From positions 9,038,464 to 9,102,463 of the forward strand of contig NC_037602.1 of the NCBI RefSeq assembly GCF_003073045.1: DNA of 64,000 bases, in the 5' to 3' direction. Origin of the DNA: Pomacea canaliculata. Taxonomy: Eukaryota > Mollusca > Gastropoda > Architaenioglossa > Ampullariidae. Under the pieces are notes generated by a model. It had not been told where the DNA came from, made no database searches, and was given only the letters and a program-made list of their open reading frames with translations. Position 1 is the first letter of the stretch. Each line of letters begins with the position of its first letter. This document shows, piece after piece, positions 1-12,464 of the stretch. The translations under genes were made by a program, and so were the position numbers.

Positions 1-448
1 TTGTGCTGCAAAAAGCTTTCCTTGGCATTGGTTCTTTTTTTTTTTTTTTAATCTAATCATTTTTGTTGGGAGGAAGGGCTGTAACTGGGCTTTTGAATTT
101 TATTTCCACTTGACTGGCACAATTTTAAGACTACCAAAAAGACAATGCTTGCACATTTAAATAATAGTTTTTACTTTACAAAAACTCCATAACCATTGTT
201 CTATAATTTAGTGTACTGTCTTAAAATGAATTTTAAAATAATGTTTTCCCATAAAATTATTGATTGAAGTCAACATGTTCATTGTAGCAACTTAAAAATA
301 TTTTTCCTTGTTTTTTTTAATATTTTATTATTTTGCAAAAAAGATAGAAATCTTTAAAGAATTTCATAGCACTCTGGTCTTAGTTGCTTACCTTTATCCT
401 GGAGACTTACCTTAATGGATTTTTTAAAATGACTCTTTTGGGGGCCAG

Positions 449-3400
449 TTGTGTGGCAAAGGTTTCACACAGATCAGCCACCTGAAGCGTCATCAGGCAG
501 TACATCTTGACTCTAAGCCATACTATTGTGATGTTTGTGGTCGTGGCTTTACATATCCCAGTGAGTTGCGTCTTCATAAGGAGCGCCATCTACAGGACTC
601 GACAACATCTGGTGAACACTGTTGTCTGGAATGTGGGGAGGTGAGTATAAGGCCAGGATATAGGCATTTTCCCCAAAATGAACAGGTTCTTTAAGTTCCA
701 GCTTTGAAATGTTACCCCGGAGTGTATTGAACACCAAACTCTTATCATTCCCAGCTTAGTTTTAAGCATTTTCAAAACAGAAGTTATTTTACTACAACTA
801 AAAAACAACTAGTAATCAAAAGTTTATAAAATAATAGTTCAAGGCATAAATTGTAATTGATATTGAATAATAAGATAATAATTGAATTAGAAAATAGATA
901 CAATGGCTTGCAGTAGATGTTAAATTTTTGTTTGATAGCTATGCTATAATAATGACTTGACCCTTTTTATCTTAGCTTATATTGTTAATTTGCTAATGCT
1001 CACCCAGGGCTTCGGCTAAGGCTAAATTCTTTTGGGTCCCAAGGACCCCATCTTCAGATTTTTAAGGGGTCCCTGTTCTTCGCCTAACTTTGGAGGGGAC
1101 CCCATTGACGAAAATTGAAGGGGTCCTCCGAACTTTTAATGCGTACTGTACGCAATTTTTGGCGTAAGCAGAAGCCCTGGCTCACCTATCCATGCTGGGC
1201 CTATTCTGGTGATCGGCTAGTACCAGTGGAGTGAATGACTCTGCACACACATACACACACAAATATCTACAAGCTTGTGCACTACTCTACAAAAAGTGAT
1301 ACAGCTATCATACTAGAAGTGAATGTATCTTATACAGAGTGTTTGCTCAACTGATATATTTACTAAATAGTTGTTTGTTGTTATATTTTGCTTTTATTCA
1401 AAAAGAAAGATATCTTAGGACTCTGTGATTAATTTGTGATGATGCAGCACAACGTGCCTGTTTTCGTGTGGCATTAATGACACCTGTTTCTCTGCCTGTT
1501 ATAGGAGTTTCCTAATGCTGCACAGCTGAGTCAGCATCAGCTTCTGCATGAGAATCGTGAGGAGCTGATCTGCACCTTCTGTGGACGCAAGTTCCGCTAC
1601 CCTAGTCAACTTAAAGATCATGTTGTCATACACTCTGGCAGTCGGCCTTATATGTGCACAGAGTGTGGAATGGATTTTATGAAGGTAAGTTTTTGTATTT
1701 ATAGAAGATAATATTTCTATTTTTGCACGTTTTAATCTGATTTTGAAGATGTGTAATCTGCATAAATAATTCACTTGACCGCCAAAAAAAATCTTAGCGT
1801 AGATGTAGTACAATAATTATTCACCTCAAATGTTCGTATTTTTCAAGTAAAGTTTATGATGCATGCTATTATCCAAGTTTTTTGTTGTATATATTATGCA
1901 CATTGATTTATAATATAATGGTGTGATTATTGTTGAGTCCTATTTTGAAGAAATTCCACATTCCTTTTTCCATTACCTTCTGTCATTTTAGCCTCTTTGC
2001 GAAAACATTAAAAGAGATAAGTACTTCTCATAATTATATCTTGGGTCTGTAGAACTGCATAGCTGTTGCCCTGCAAACTTTGCTGTTAAATACTGCTTTC
2101 CATGATTAGACATGCAGTTTTACATCTTTTTCACCCTGTGCATTTTGGCTAATATGTGGTGTAAGAAAATGGTGGACCTCAGCTTGCCTGTCTGAATTTA
2201 GGAACATCACCTTCGAGCTCACCAGTTCACACACACTGGCCTCAGACCATTCAGCTGCCCAATCTGTGGACGGGCGTTCAACCAGCGTGCCAACATGCAG
2301 CGTCACATGTTGATACATAAAGCTGAGCGCTCGTACAAGTGTGACTGCTGTGACAAGACCTTCACCCAACCTCAGACACTCAAGGCACACATGGTGGTCC
2401 ATGCCGATCACAAACCCTACAAATGCCAGCTCTGCAGTAAGTGCATGGTGTCTCAACTATGCTTCTAACAGACCAGCTTTCTAATTAGTCTTGTAGAATG
2501 TGTGTAGAGCAATAATTGTTGTAAAAAAATTTGTAACCACACTCATTTCATTTCTAATGCTGATTCTGCTAGCATTGTGAAGAATGTTGAGCTTTGATAC
2601 CATTGTTATACCATTATCATTATAGTGTGTACATGTAGATGTGTTTCTTTATCCTCAGGCAAGGAATTTGGGCGTCTTCACAACTTACATGGGCATATGC
2701 ACATGCACAATAACACCAAGCCCTATGTCTGCTTTTGTGGAAGCTCCTTTACACTAAAAGGTGAGCACTCAGAACTGCAAGAGTACCTGGGACTAGCTCT
2801 TTGCCCCAGAGCCAGAGAAGCTGCAAGGTCTTTTAGCAGCTGCAGATTCCTTACGACCAAACTATGGATTCAGTACCATATGAAGTAGTTTGTGCCTTAA
2901 AAAGCAAAATGTTGAATTCTGTTAAAAAGATGGTTCTCCTACCTAAGTTTATGAAATTACTTTCTATATGTTAATTTTGAACATTTTTATGAAATTTTGT
3001 CATTCATTTGCCAAACCACAATATACTTTTACAAAAATTTTCTCATGCATTATAAACCACAAAATAAGTTAACACATAAAGATTATATTTGTGATCATAC
3101 TGTTTCTACATTATATTTGAGATTATGCTGTGTCCAGTATGAAAATTATTTGTTGTTTAGGAAACCTCAATCGCCACAAGAAGGTGAAGCATGGCTTGAA
3201 TGAGAGTACTGAGAGCATGGAAGAGGATGTTGTAAACTACCTCAGCTCCCGGCGAGCACGGGAAGAACCCTCAGGTGATGAGACAATGGATGGACTTGAC
3301 AGTTCCTCCCTTGATGTCCCAGACAAATCTTCTAGTCGCAAGCAGAGAAAGTCCACGCCCAGAAAAATTCCACGGAGATCCTCAGGCAGCAACCGCAAAC

Positions 3401-3858
3401 ATAAAGAAGGTGGAGATATGGATGAAGCAGATGAAGATGAGTGTGAAGATGAAAATGATGAGTTTGATGATGACGAGGATGAGGAAGGAGGGATGAAAAA
3501 TGAAGGCTTGCCCTCCCTACATTTTCAAGCCCTTACCGATGAGACAGAAACGCCAGGGTCATTGGAATCAGACCTGAAGCGCACACATAATGAAGAAGAA
3601 GAAGATGATAAACATGCAGATGAGGAGGAAGAAGAGGAAGAGGTGGCTGTTAAAAAGAGTCGGAGACTTTCCGAAAGGCAGAGGGGTTTGCATAGGACAG
3701 GAGATTTCCTACAAGATTTGTCCGATACAGACAAAGAGGATGCAGGACAAGATGGCACACTTGATGAAGATTGGCTTCCCTCATCAGAAGTGAGGAAAAA
3801 AGATGGAAAGGGTGCAAAGCTGGATTCTCTGATTGCTGAAAAATTCAAGAATTCTTGA
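449..3858 (+). CDS. C2H2 zinc-finger protein, 3' part of gene (5 exons)
   Basis: Probable nuclear DNA-binding protein; the 5' end lies outside the window. Exons read by eye: 449-640, 1505-1684, 2202-2436, 2659-2760 and 3161-3858 (TGA stop), with AG acceptors, GT donors and phases 0, 0, 1, 1. The spliced frame encodes nine consecutive C2H2 fingers. The first lacks its first cysteine, which must lie in the exon upstream. Finger 3 (CLECGEEF..) spans the exon 1/2 junction, finger 5 (CTECGMDFMK..) spans exons 2/3, and finger 8 (CQLCSKEF..) spans exons 3/4. The last finger is atypical, with one residue between its cysteines (YVCFCGSSF) and H-x4-H, and is split between exons 4 and 5. After it comes a tail of about 215 residues rich in Glu, Asp, Ser and Lys, with acidic runs and basic clusters (KKSRR, RKQRK) that could act as nuclear localisation signals. 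I cannot assign an orthologue; finger order alone is not diagnostic. Confidence 0.88.
1005..1179. mobile_element. Palindrome-rich TIR element, copy A (about 175 bp)
   Basis: Non-autonomous element in the first visible intron of the zinc-finger gene. Ends are the 9-bp inverted repeats CAGGGCTTC (1005-1013) and GAAGCCCTG (1171-1179). Flanks carry the direct repeat GCTCACC (998-1004 and 1180-1186), a likely target duplication. Inside are repeated AAGGGGTCC/GGACCCC blocks and a perfect hairpin GCGTACTGTACGC. No coding capacity. A close second copy is at 50293-50467. The CAGGG terminus and 7-8 bp duplication recall hAT elements, but the superfamily is not proven. Confidence 0.75.
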
Positions 3859-6315
3859 AATAATTCTTTTGGTTGGATATTGCATTATTTTTTAATTATT
3901 CTTTGTCCATCTATGTTCATTGAAACAATGCAGGCCTTTTTAATATTTATTTCCATATTTTGACCATTATATTTTTGGGGGAGACAGAATGGATGTTAAG
4001 GGTTTTAAAATATTTGTAATGGATTCAGATAATGCTTTGACAAAGCCCTTAACTTCCGTCTTGACCTCAAACCAGGAAAGTGTAATCAAAAATAATTGTT
4101 TGGGTTTTTTTTTTTTTTTTTTGTTTTGTTTTAATGTGGACAAAGACTTAGAAGTGCTGCTCATTTTTTACGTGTGACCCAAATGCAAGTAGCTGCAGAA
4201 GAGTTTATGTGTACACAAAGAAATTACCAGGAAAAGTATCAGACTTGCAGATAACACAAGATTGTAAATTCTACATCTTTTGCTGCATTTTTTTTTCACT
4301 GGCTATCTCTATATTCAGCTAAGTGTGTCAAGCTGTATAATGCTGTAAAGATCTCAAGTAAAGACATTTATAATTCTTTGGATGATGTGAGTATGACATT
4401 TAATGCCTGCAGAAGACCACTACAGTTGGTTGAGGTTATTGCATCATGAGGTGTATTGTGTGCCTGTGTGCGTAGGTGAGTGGATGGCTGGCCGTAGGAG
4501 TGGTCTGTGTGTGAATGCATATACCATGAGCTTTGGTCATTCCTTATTATGTTTTGTCTTGGGTACTTTTATATTCACATTGACTGTTGTTGAGTCAGTG
4601 GTCCCTCTGTTCTTTTCCATCTTTGACGATAATCAGTTGTTTTGTTAAACAGGCTCTGTGTTAGATCCTTGATTTTACCGTAGGCCTTTGGCTGTAGAGT
4701 TTTCTTTACCATGCTCTGCGACTCAACCACAGTAATATAATCTTAGCCCTTTGTTTCTGATCACATTTCTTCCACTATTTTTCATGTTTTTTAGCTGTCT
4801 CTCAAAGAGATCTTATTTAAGAAGTAAAATTTTATAGAAACCACATTCAGCATTGAGCCCTTACAGCAGAATACTGCACAGTGCAATCTAGTTCAAATCC
4901 AGTTAAAGACAGGACCATTTTTATTGTTAAAAATAAAAAGGAAGAAAAAACATTGATGTAGGACTTTTCTTTTCAAGCGATGATCAAGGCTTCTGGTGGT
5001 AAGCTTTGTCAGCTAGTGTCCATACAGCCCTATCCTTTGCAACCCCTACTCCCCTGACAACGCCAGTACCGGTTGACCACAGACCAACAGGGTCAATAGA
5101 ATGAATGAATGCATCAACAGTTTGATTAAATTGTATTTACTTCTCGTGCATATGTTTATTTCATCTCTGTAAACTAGTTATCTATATTTTCCAGTGGGCA
5201 TTAATGTTTTCCAATATATGTGTTAGTATTCTTACATCAAACAATCACAAGAAGCTGATGCATTTAAATTATTTTCCTGCAATTATCCAGCTAAATAAAA
5301 TTACTTTAGTTGCTAGTTATGGGTTACTGTTATCTGGCAGTACAACACTATCTGTGCAATACGACCAATATGACAGCTCATTGAAATGTTCAGGTTGTAG
5401 GCCATGGCTTAAAAAAAATAAACTATCAAAATGTATACATGTATGTGGAAAATATTGATGGTTGTGCACTCAGAAAACAGCAGGGATGAACAGTTATAAA
5501 TATTGATTGGAAAAAAATCACTTGGCCCAATCTACAGTATATATTTTTTCAATAATTTAATCCACTTCATTATTCTTGGTTTGCATTTTGTAGCCTTTAC
5601 ACTTGCACATTATAATTTGCTGTAGGTGTTATTTATGCAATTGCAAATTTGAAGGCTGAGAGCAAATTGTATGTATTGAAAGATATTCGTCAAAGCCTTT
5701 TGGTGTGAGTTAGTGTTTTGGTTTCTTTTTTGTAATTAACATGTTTTTTTGCTAGGGTGAAGACTAAACAGGATGCAGTGTCTTATTCATGCTGTTTACC
5801 ATGTGTGGTTTTCTGCTAATTTTATCACCGCTCTCGCTTTTGAAATAACAGCTAGCTTGGTAAATGATGTTGATAGGTTGAATAGCAGCATGTCTGGACA
5901 TGTTTGATTTATGATCTGTTAATTGTTATCAAAGTAGGCAGCAGTTTGATTGTCAATAGCTTTGTTAAGTCCTGGTACTTAGAAATGTTTACCAGTAATT
6001 TTTGCTTTTGTTTTTTTTTTAGAGATGGTATGGAAAAAACCTTTTGTAAAATGCTGATTTCACAGTAACCAATTCCAGGTTCATATAGCATGGATCACTA
6101 TGTTCTTTGCAACATGTTGGTGATGGCTATAGGTCACATATTTTCATCTGATCATCACAAAGTGTGTTTTAATAAGAGTGACCTAACCCTAACCCTTCAT
6201 TAATCAGTCTTGTGGCAAGAATACTCAAACAGTAGTTAAAAAATAAAACAGGAGTCAGTATTCAGCAAGGTTATCTTCTTTACACAATCATTTGTTGAAG
6301 ACCACACTCACTTAT
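3859..6315. other. 3' flank of zinc-finger gene and intergenic DNA
   Basis: Begins with the 3' UTR of the zinc-finger gene. An AATAAA at 4932-4937 is one possible polyadenylation signal but others occur, so the transcript end is not fixed. Contains a poly-T tract near 4110. I see no coding exon or recognisable transposon here. A short CCTAACCCTAACCC string near 6183 is too short to mean anything. Confidence 0.5.
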
Positions 6316-8079
6316 CAGAGCTGATGTTAGGCTGTGTTGCACCCTAGACAAAAGACAAATGCTGTGTCCCCTATCCCAAGAAAAGTGTATGAGTTATAAC
6401 ATTTATTTTGAAATTTATTTAGATGTCCTAGAAATTGGTGCTTAAAACCTCGCTTTGCATTTTGCTGTGCAAAAAGTTATAAGTTTCTTCAGATTTAGTG
6501 CATTTGTCAAGTCTTGCTTAATAGGTATTGTGGCCAGCTCGATCAGTCTGTCTTTCAACATTATTGATCTCATCTAATTTTTAATTAATTTTGATTTTGA
6601 GAAACTCCGTTCTACTCTGGCAGCAGAAATTGAAATTGGAAGGGTCAATAAAATTTTAAGAGACACTACAACATTCAGCACAATATCAAATAGTTTATGT
6701 TGGATAATGTGAATATTAAGACTTCTTTAGGGGTTCATTTTAGGCCTGGGAAGCAGAGTTCCTATGCATCAGTGACTGTGCTGTGTGTGTGCATTAGTGC
6801 CTTTTCCAAGACCTTGCAAGAAAGTAGAATGTCCTTTGTTGGCTTTTCAGAAATGCTTTGGACATCATAAAGAAATCCAAATAAGGTGCTGTGCTCCTAC
6901 ATCTATTTAAATCTGTCTTCAGTGGACGCAGTGGTTGTGTCTATCACAGCACAAAAAAAACTGACTTTGAAACTTCATCATTATCTTCTATTGTGTTGTT
7001 GAAACTTCAGCATGATCTTCTGTCTTCGGCTGCCTCATAGTAAACTGTAATTAGCAAGGGCTTGAGCTTCAGCATGTTTCTTTTCATGATGCTCCCCGAA
7101 GGCTTGCATTCTTAGCAATATTTATGAGAGCATCATAAATTTTACCTAGCTGGTATCTCAGGTTGATGATGATGATGATGATGATGTAGTTTTATAGCGC
7201 GCCAGTATCCGCATCACAAAGATGCGCTCAATGCGCGGTAATCCCAGCAGCCACCAAACTGCAGGTCAAATGAAAAGGTTTCAAAGCATCTATTCTATTT
7301 TCCCATCTGGTTTCACTTAGTGGTTTTCTAAACATGATTTTTCAGTACTTTCCAACATCTTGACCCAGAGAAATAATTATAAATTTGTTGAATTAATCCA
7401 AAGAAATTGATAGCCTCTAGACAACTCTTAGCTGCATCATTTAAAGAATGTGCACAGCATGGGACAAAAAAAACCCATGGATTTATTATCTGAAAAACCG
7501 CTGTCTTTGCCTTTCATGTTGCTTTCATTATCATAGCCTTGACCTCACAGGTTATCTATTCAAGTCCATTTCTTGAAGTTGTTTGAGAAGAACTTCTGTC
7601 ATAAACGCACTTCATTTTCAGACAATGGTACAAATTCTGGGAAATGCTTTTATTGCAATGTGAAACCTAGAACTTTCAGAAGCAGTGATTAACAAATGAA
7701 TAATCACTGTCATTTTCTCATTGTGACTAACATCTGGTGTGCAGTTCAAGATGACAGAATAATACTTAGCTTGACTAGCAGCTGTTGAAATTTTCTGCTT
7801 TATTGCATTTGCTAGCGGCTATATTCATTCTGTGTATCTTTTCCAAGATAGTGTATCATTGTCATTAATTCTTCACAAATGTTCATTCATCACACAGTCA
7901 AAAGTGCTAGTTATTCTACAAACTTCAAGGAATTGCCATTTCTTGCACTATGAAGGTTGCCATTTGCACCACGTAATGCAGGGTTTTGCATTGCATTAGG
8001 ATAAAAGAGAAAGGTGGGGCTGGCATGTGGTCCCAATCATCCTAGGGGTGTGCCCCGACCAGCCCCATCCCCATCTCTG
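6316..8079 (-). pseudogene. Decayed hAT transposon with transposase remnant (DUF4371-like)
   Basis: On the - strand, fragments of a hAT-type transposase can be read through many stops and frameshifts. From about 7960 down to 7260 the frames give the DUF4371-like order: a SKYYSVILDCTPDVSH-like block, a TEVLLKQLQEMDL block, a VPCAAHSLNL-like block and an ETRWENRIDALKP block. The C-terminal dimerisation signature (FSKLKLIKN, then LKDRLIELATIPI) lies near 6490-6640. Ends begin CAGAG (6316) and finish CTCTG (8079). Flanking octamers TCACTTAT and CCTCTTAT match at 6 of 8 positions, like an old hAT target duplication. Only about 120 bp separate the 5' terminus from the first recognisable block, so the N-terminal half is deleted. 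A LINE tail (7165-7260) interrupts it. Confidence 0.75.
7165..7260 (-). repeat. (GAT)7 tract with LINE/SINE 3'-tail sequence
   Basis: A (GAT)7 run at 7165-7186 is followed by TTTTATAGCGCGCCAG and an ATGCGCTCAATGCGCGG segment. Read on the - strand this is the usual end of a non-LTR element: a GCGC-containing tail ending in a trinucleotide repeat. It sits inside the hAT relic, so it inserted later. Related tails occur near 36606, 43837, 44110 and 47601. Confidence 0.55.
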
Positions 8080-11000
8080 CCTCTTATTAACAAGAACTTT
8101 TAGGCCTGAGATCAACGTAATGTACTGGACCCATCAGTAATTGTACAGTTTATGCTAGCTGCTGCCTTGTCTGATAGTCATTGTCACAAATATGATCCCA
8201 AGTCACCTCTGAACTCCTGAATGTTTTACTACCTTTCAAGGCAGAAACAATATAGGCAGCTCTGTATACTTTAACAGCTTCTGTACACATTTCCACATTA
8301 TGCAAAAACGGTATCATCTAATCATGATGATTAATCATAACAAAGTTGTGTCCAATGTGCATCTTACAAGATGGCAGGATCATACTGCTTTCTTTGATAT
8401 CCTTTTATGAAAGATAACCCAAACTAAAAACAAAATTAAAATTTAAGTTACGATCAAGTTGACAGCTGTTGCTACAAGAAAACAGTGAATTTTTAATTTT
8501 CAAAAAAACACATATGTGCTTACAATTTCACTGAAGGCTGCAGCAAGCATGATTTCTTTAAACAGATGCTAAAACAGCATTGCAGTCATTGCACCAACAT
8601 GCTGTCATGATGGACCTCTTTCTACAACCCAAGTGAGAACTGTTTTCACCTGGGCTTGTATCTTGTGTACAGAACTTTTCACTCAAATTTGGGAATTCGT
8701 ATCTTTGTATGTTAATGAATTCATGAAATCATTGAAAATAACTTTGCTTTCAGATTAGCCTTACAATATCTTGCGTGTTAAAGTTTTTGGCAAAAAGGAG
8801 TTGCAAAGGTTTTAAAACTCCATAATTATTCCCTTACTGTTCTAACCCAAGAGCATTTTTTTAATGAGTGGGTTTTGTTTTAATTTCATGTTTGACTTGA
8901 ATTAGCCTTTTCATTACAGTACTACTGCAGCATTTGTTTGAATGAACTTGTGGACACCAAATGTACATCGTACAGAATCCTGTGAACCTTGTAAGCATCT
9001 TATCAGTGTTAGAAATAGTTTAACATATTGAGATGAGATGTTGGGGGAACCTTATTGGATTGGTTCTTCTGTCTGAATTATAAAGAAGCATACTCATGAA
9101 ATTCGAATTCTTAATTAGACTTGAAAAAAAGAGCTAGTTTGCTTAACTGGGATTTTTTTACTTTTGTGTGACTGTTGTACTAAATAGCTTTTACATTCCA
9201 TATTTATAGGACTCTCATTTTATTGCCATTTTCATTCTTGCACTTTTGCTGCTTTTTCCCCCCATGAAACTTCAGTGTTGGACCTCACGACTTTATTCTA
9301 GTTGTACATTCTTTATGCGTTTAAAAAAATTACCTTTCCTATACCCCTCTTTGTTTTTGTGTTCTCTGATGGTCTGCATGTGTGTGCACAGGAATATCTA
9401 GCTAAGCAACACATTTACCTGGGTGCATGCTTGCACTTCTTGTTGTAGGGAAGGAGATATTGAAATGCATGGAAAGGGAGTATGTGGCAGCCTGTTTCAT
9501 GCCCTTGAGATGGGGCTCTACACGTTGATTATGTGATGATTTTGAAATTATATGTAGTGCTATCTAAGCCTTCAGGACCTTAAAATTACCTTAAAATTAC
9601 CAGACAATAATATTGAGGGGGAAGACATTTTTGAGAGAGGATGTTTACTGGTTCACACTCTAACAAGTCAAATAATTAGAATTGAATGTAAACGAATACT
9701 CAAAATAGTGATTTTCCCTTATGCATTTTTTAATTTCTGATTTTGTGTCCATATCTGCATAGGAATCTATGACAATCTTTTATACTAAAAAAATCAAACA
9801 CTGAATAATGGTTTACAATGCTGCATATAGTTCAATTACTCCTACAGTTTTAAATAGTTATTACATAAGATCTTAATTTGTGAAAACTCAGTTAAGATAT
9901 TGGGGGAAAAAAACAACCTTGGATGACTGGGACAAGTTCTTGTTGGTAGGCATGGGCAAAAGATTTTCCGATGGTGCAAATAATTAAGGACTGCTTTACT
10001 GAGCACCTATTGGGCGTACTAGTTTTATTGAAAAGGAGTGAAGATTTTCCACACATGGATTTCAAGACATTTTGAACTTCAGAGATTATTCTTGGCTGCA
10101 ACCTTGTGAGTTTCCCACAAAGTTTTATTGATGGGGGCACATACTTTGAGAGTCAGCATATACTGGCAAAATATACAGTAGCTGGCGCACATTTGAGCAC
10201 ACAGTGCAACACTTTAAAAATTCTTTGTGGTGGCAATCAGTACTCACCATTTAGAACTGGAACTGACTGGCATTTTTTTATTTTAAAAAAAAGTATTCTC
10301 TCCAAAATTATTTATTTTTTACGCTAAGAAAATATTTTGATTGCATATATTGATAAGAACATTTACTAATAAAAATAATTTTATCACTCAAAAGCTTTTG
10401 CTGGCTTCAGTTGTAGGCAGCTTTCATTGGATTAAGAAACAAACTTAGGAGGAATAAAACAAAAGGCTGGTTGTTTTTCTTATGTAAGCCAGTTTTGAAT
10501 TAATATAACCCCACCTTCCCTTAAAAATATTTCCGCCCCCTCCAAGTTATGAAAAATGCTTATTATAAATTCAACAACAAAAGCTGTGTAGATTGTTTTC
10601 TGGTTCTTGAAAATTTGTGCCACCTTATGCCAACCACAGTGCAGAGGGGCTTCACTCATCAAAACTGTCCCTTCACCTTACCAGGTTGAGGGGACTAGCT
10701 CTCCATTTTTTTTTTCCTAGCAGCGCCCTTCGGTATTTGTTGTGTTTGGTGTCTGCTGAATGCTGGTGATCTGTACTTTTAGTTGTTCACCTGCCACTCT
10801 TCTAGGCTGTTTTCCAGAGTCTGACACCATATCTGCATCATCTTGGTTCCGGGTTTTCGTTTTCTGGATTAATTTTCCACTTCCCTGCAGTTGTTCCAAC
10901 ACTTCCTGCTTTACAGCCCCTTTTCTTAATAACACCCTACTTCTCCCTTCACTTTAGATTGTGTATCTACATAACGACTATGTAACCCAGGTAAGTAGGA

Positions 11001-12464
11001 TCAGGAACATTTCAAGGATAAGATTCAACCTATGCATTGATGTGACACAATGAGACTGGCACAAAGTTTAATTAGTCAGCTAATTTACGATCCTTCATTT
11101 AGACTAACGATGAAGAAAGATGATCAATAAAAAAAAAGTATCGGTATGTAATTAACCTTCGGTTTCTTGTAATTATTTTGGACTATATATCAGACATATA
11201 CATATCAGAAAAAGCAGTGAAAATGCATTCATTTTGATGGGCCCCTTTTGTTCGTCAAAAGGGCCTCCTTGCACTCCTTTTTTAAATCCCCCAAACCTCC
11301 GAACATCATTTTTTTCATTTGAAAGGCATGAATAACATTTGACTGATGATCTTTTAATGCCTATCACATTTTCTAAATATTTTTAGCTCCTTTGCTGATT
11401 AGATACCACACTACTAGTGTAGAATAATGACAATTATAAATATCACACTGATTAGAATCAATGAAGCATGGCTGTGAAACCCTCTGCAACATTTGTTCTG
11501 AGCTACAGAATGTTTATGTTAACTGGCAAGGGAATGATGACGAGCACAACAGAACACGTTTTAGGGATAAGGGAAACATTTTATATAGTCAAAAAAAAAA
11601 ATTTAAAAAGTTTATCTCTTGAATTCATAACCTAAGTGTGTTTTTTATCGCATACCAACAAACATGGATTTTGTCAAGCAGATGTAGAAGTCAGTTCTTT
11701 TGAACATTTTCCACAGGTGCTTCTACTCCTCCATTTCGCATCCTCAGATGGAAAGATAAGCACGAGCAATAAAATGGATAGAACATCAGGAAGTATCCCA
11801 GAAGCAACATGGGAGTGGTCCACATAATGACAAAATACATTGGTTGTTAAAAAAACATGCACACAGTAAAAATTCTCAAAAGGCAGCACAGTAACAAGGA
11901 GGTATATGAAATCCACTCACTTCCTGCCGCAGGTTCACTTTGAACAAAAAAAATAAAATCACGCATGCACACACGTTGCAAAAGGCATCAGCAAGAGTAG
12001 AGCAGCACTGGCTTCAAAATGGTGATTAACATAAAAGCTGCTGAGGCCAACTCCAATGTGAGCTGGGACTTGCAGTGACACTCAGGTCAAAACAAAATGT
12101 GTTTCAATGCTACACCATGACACCGATAGCCAGATGTGTTGCTAATGCCCACTCCTTTGTGATCCAGATTGCTGAACAGGACTGTGAGATACTGTCACTT
12201 CTGCCACCTAAGGGACAAGAGAAAGGAACAAATTTGATGCTACTCAGCAAAATGACCTCTAGAATGATAACGAGTTTTAAAAATAGTTGGCAAACTATGT
12301 TCCACTTTTGACTGATATACATATGCTTCATGAATCCAATGAAGTCAAATGTGCCTACTTATATTATTTGCGACAAGAATGATTAGGAGGGTCCTAGAGA
12401 AATTAATACATGTAAGGAAACACTACACTAAAACTTAAAACCAACCTGCCATCAGATGGATGCT
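8080..12464. other. Intergenic DNA and presumed 3' UTR of nicalin
   Basis: AT-rich DNA between the hAT relic and the nicalin stop codon. Short open frames (for example 11674-11916 on the - strand) have no recognisable motif and are probably chance. The part nearest 12464 should be nicalin 3' UTR, but no clear polyadenylation signal stands out. One degenerate repeat is listed separately at 11222-11375. Confidence 0.45.
11222..11375. repeat. Possible degenerate relative of the 175-bp TIR family
   Basis: Contains GGGCCCCTTTTG..CAAAAGGGCC as an inverted pair. It then has CCTCCGAAC and, after a gap, CTTTTAATGC. These words occur in the same order in the intact elements at 1005 and 50293. Overall resemblance is weak, so relationship is only suggested. 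Confidence 0.3.

Noticed and set aside
2106-2456. 116-codon open frame on the - strand
   Set aside because: It is antisense to zinc-finger exon 3, whose + frame encodes clear C2H2 fingers with proper splice sites.
3525-3848. Serine-rich 107-codon open frame on the - strand
   Set aside because: It is the complement of the acidic GAA/GAT-rich tail of the zinc-finger gene; such tails routinely give long antisense frames.
6183-6196. Telomere-like CCTAACCCTAACCC
   Set aside because: Barely two repeat units in ordinary intergenic DNA; no array.
11674-11916. 80-codon hydrophobic frame on the - strand
   Set aside because: No recognisable motif, no splice context, and it lies downstream of the nicalin stop; probably chance.
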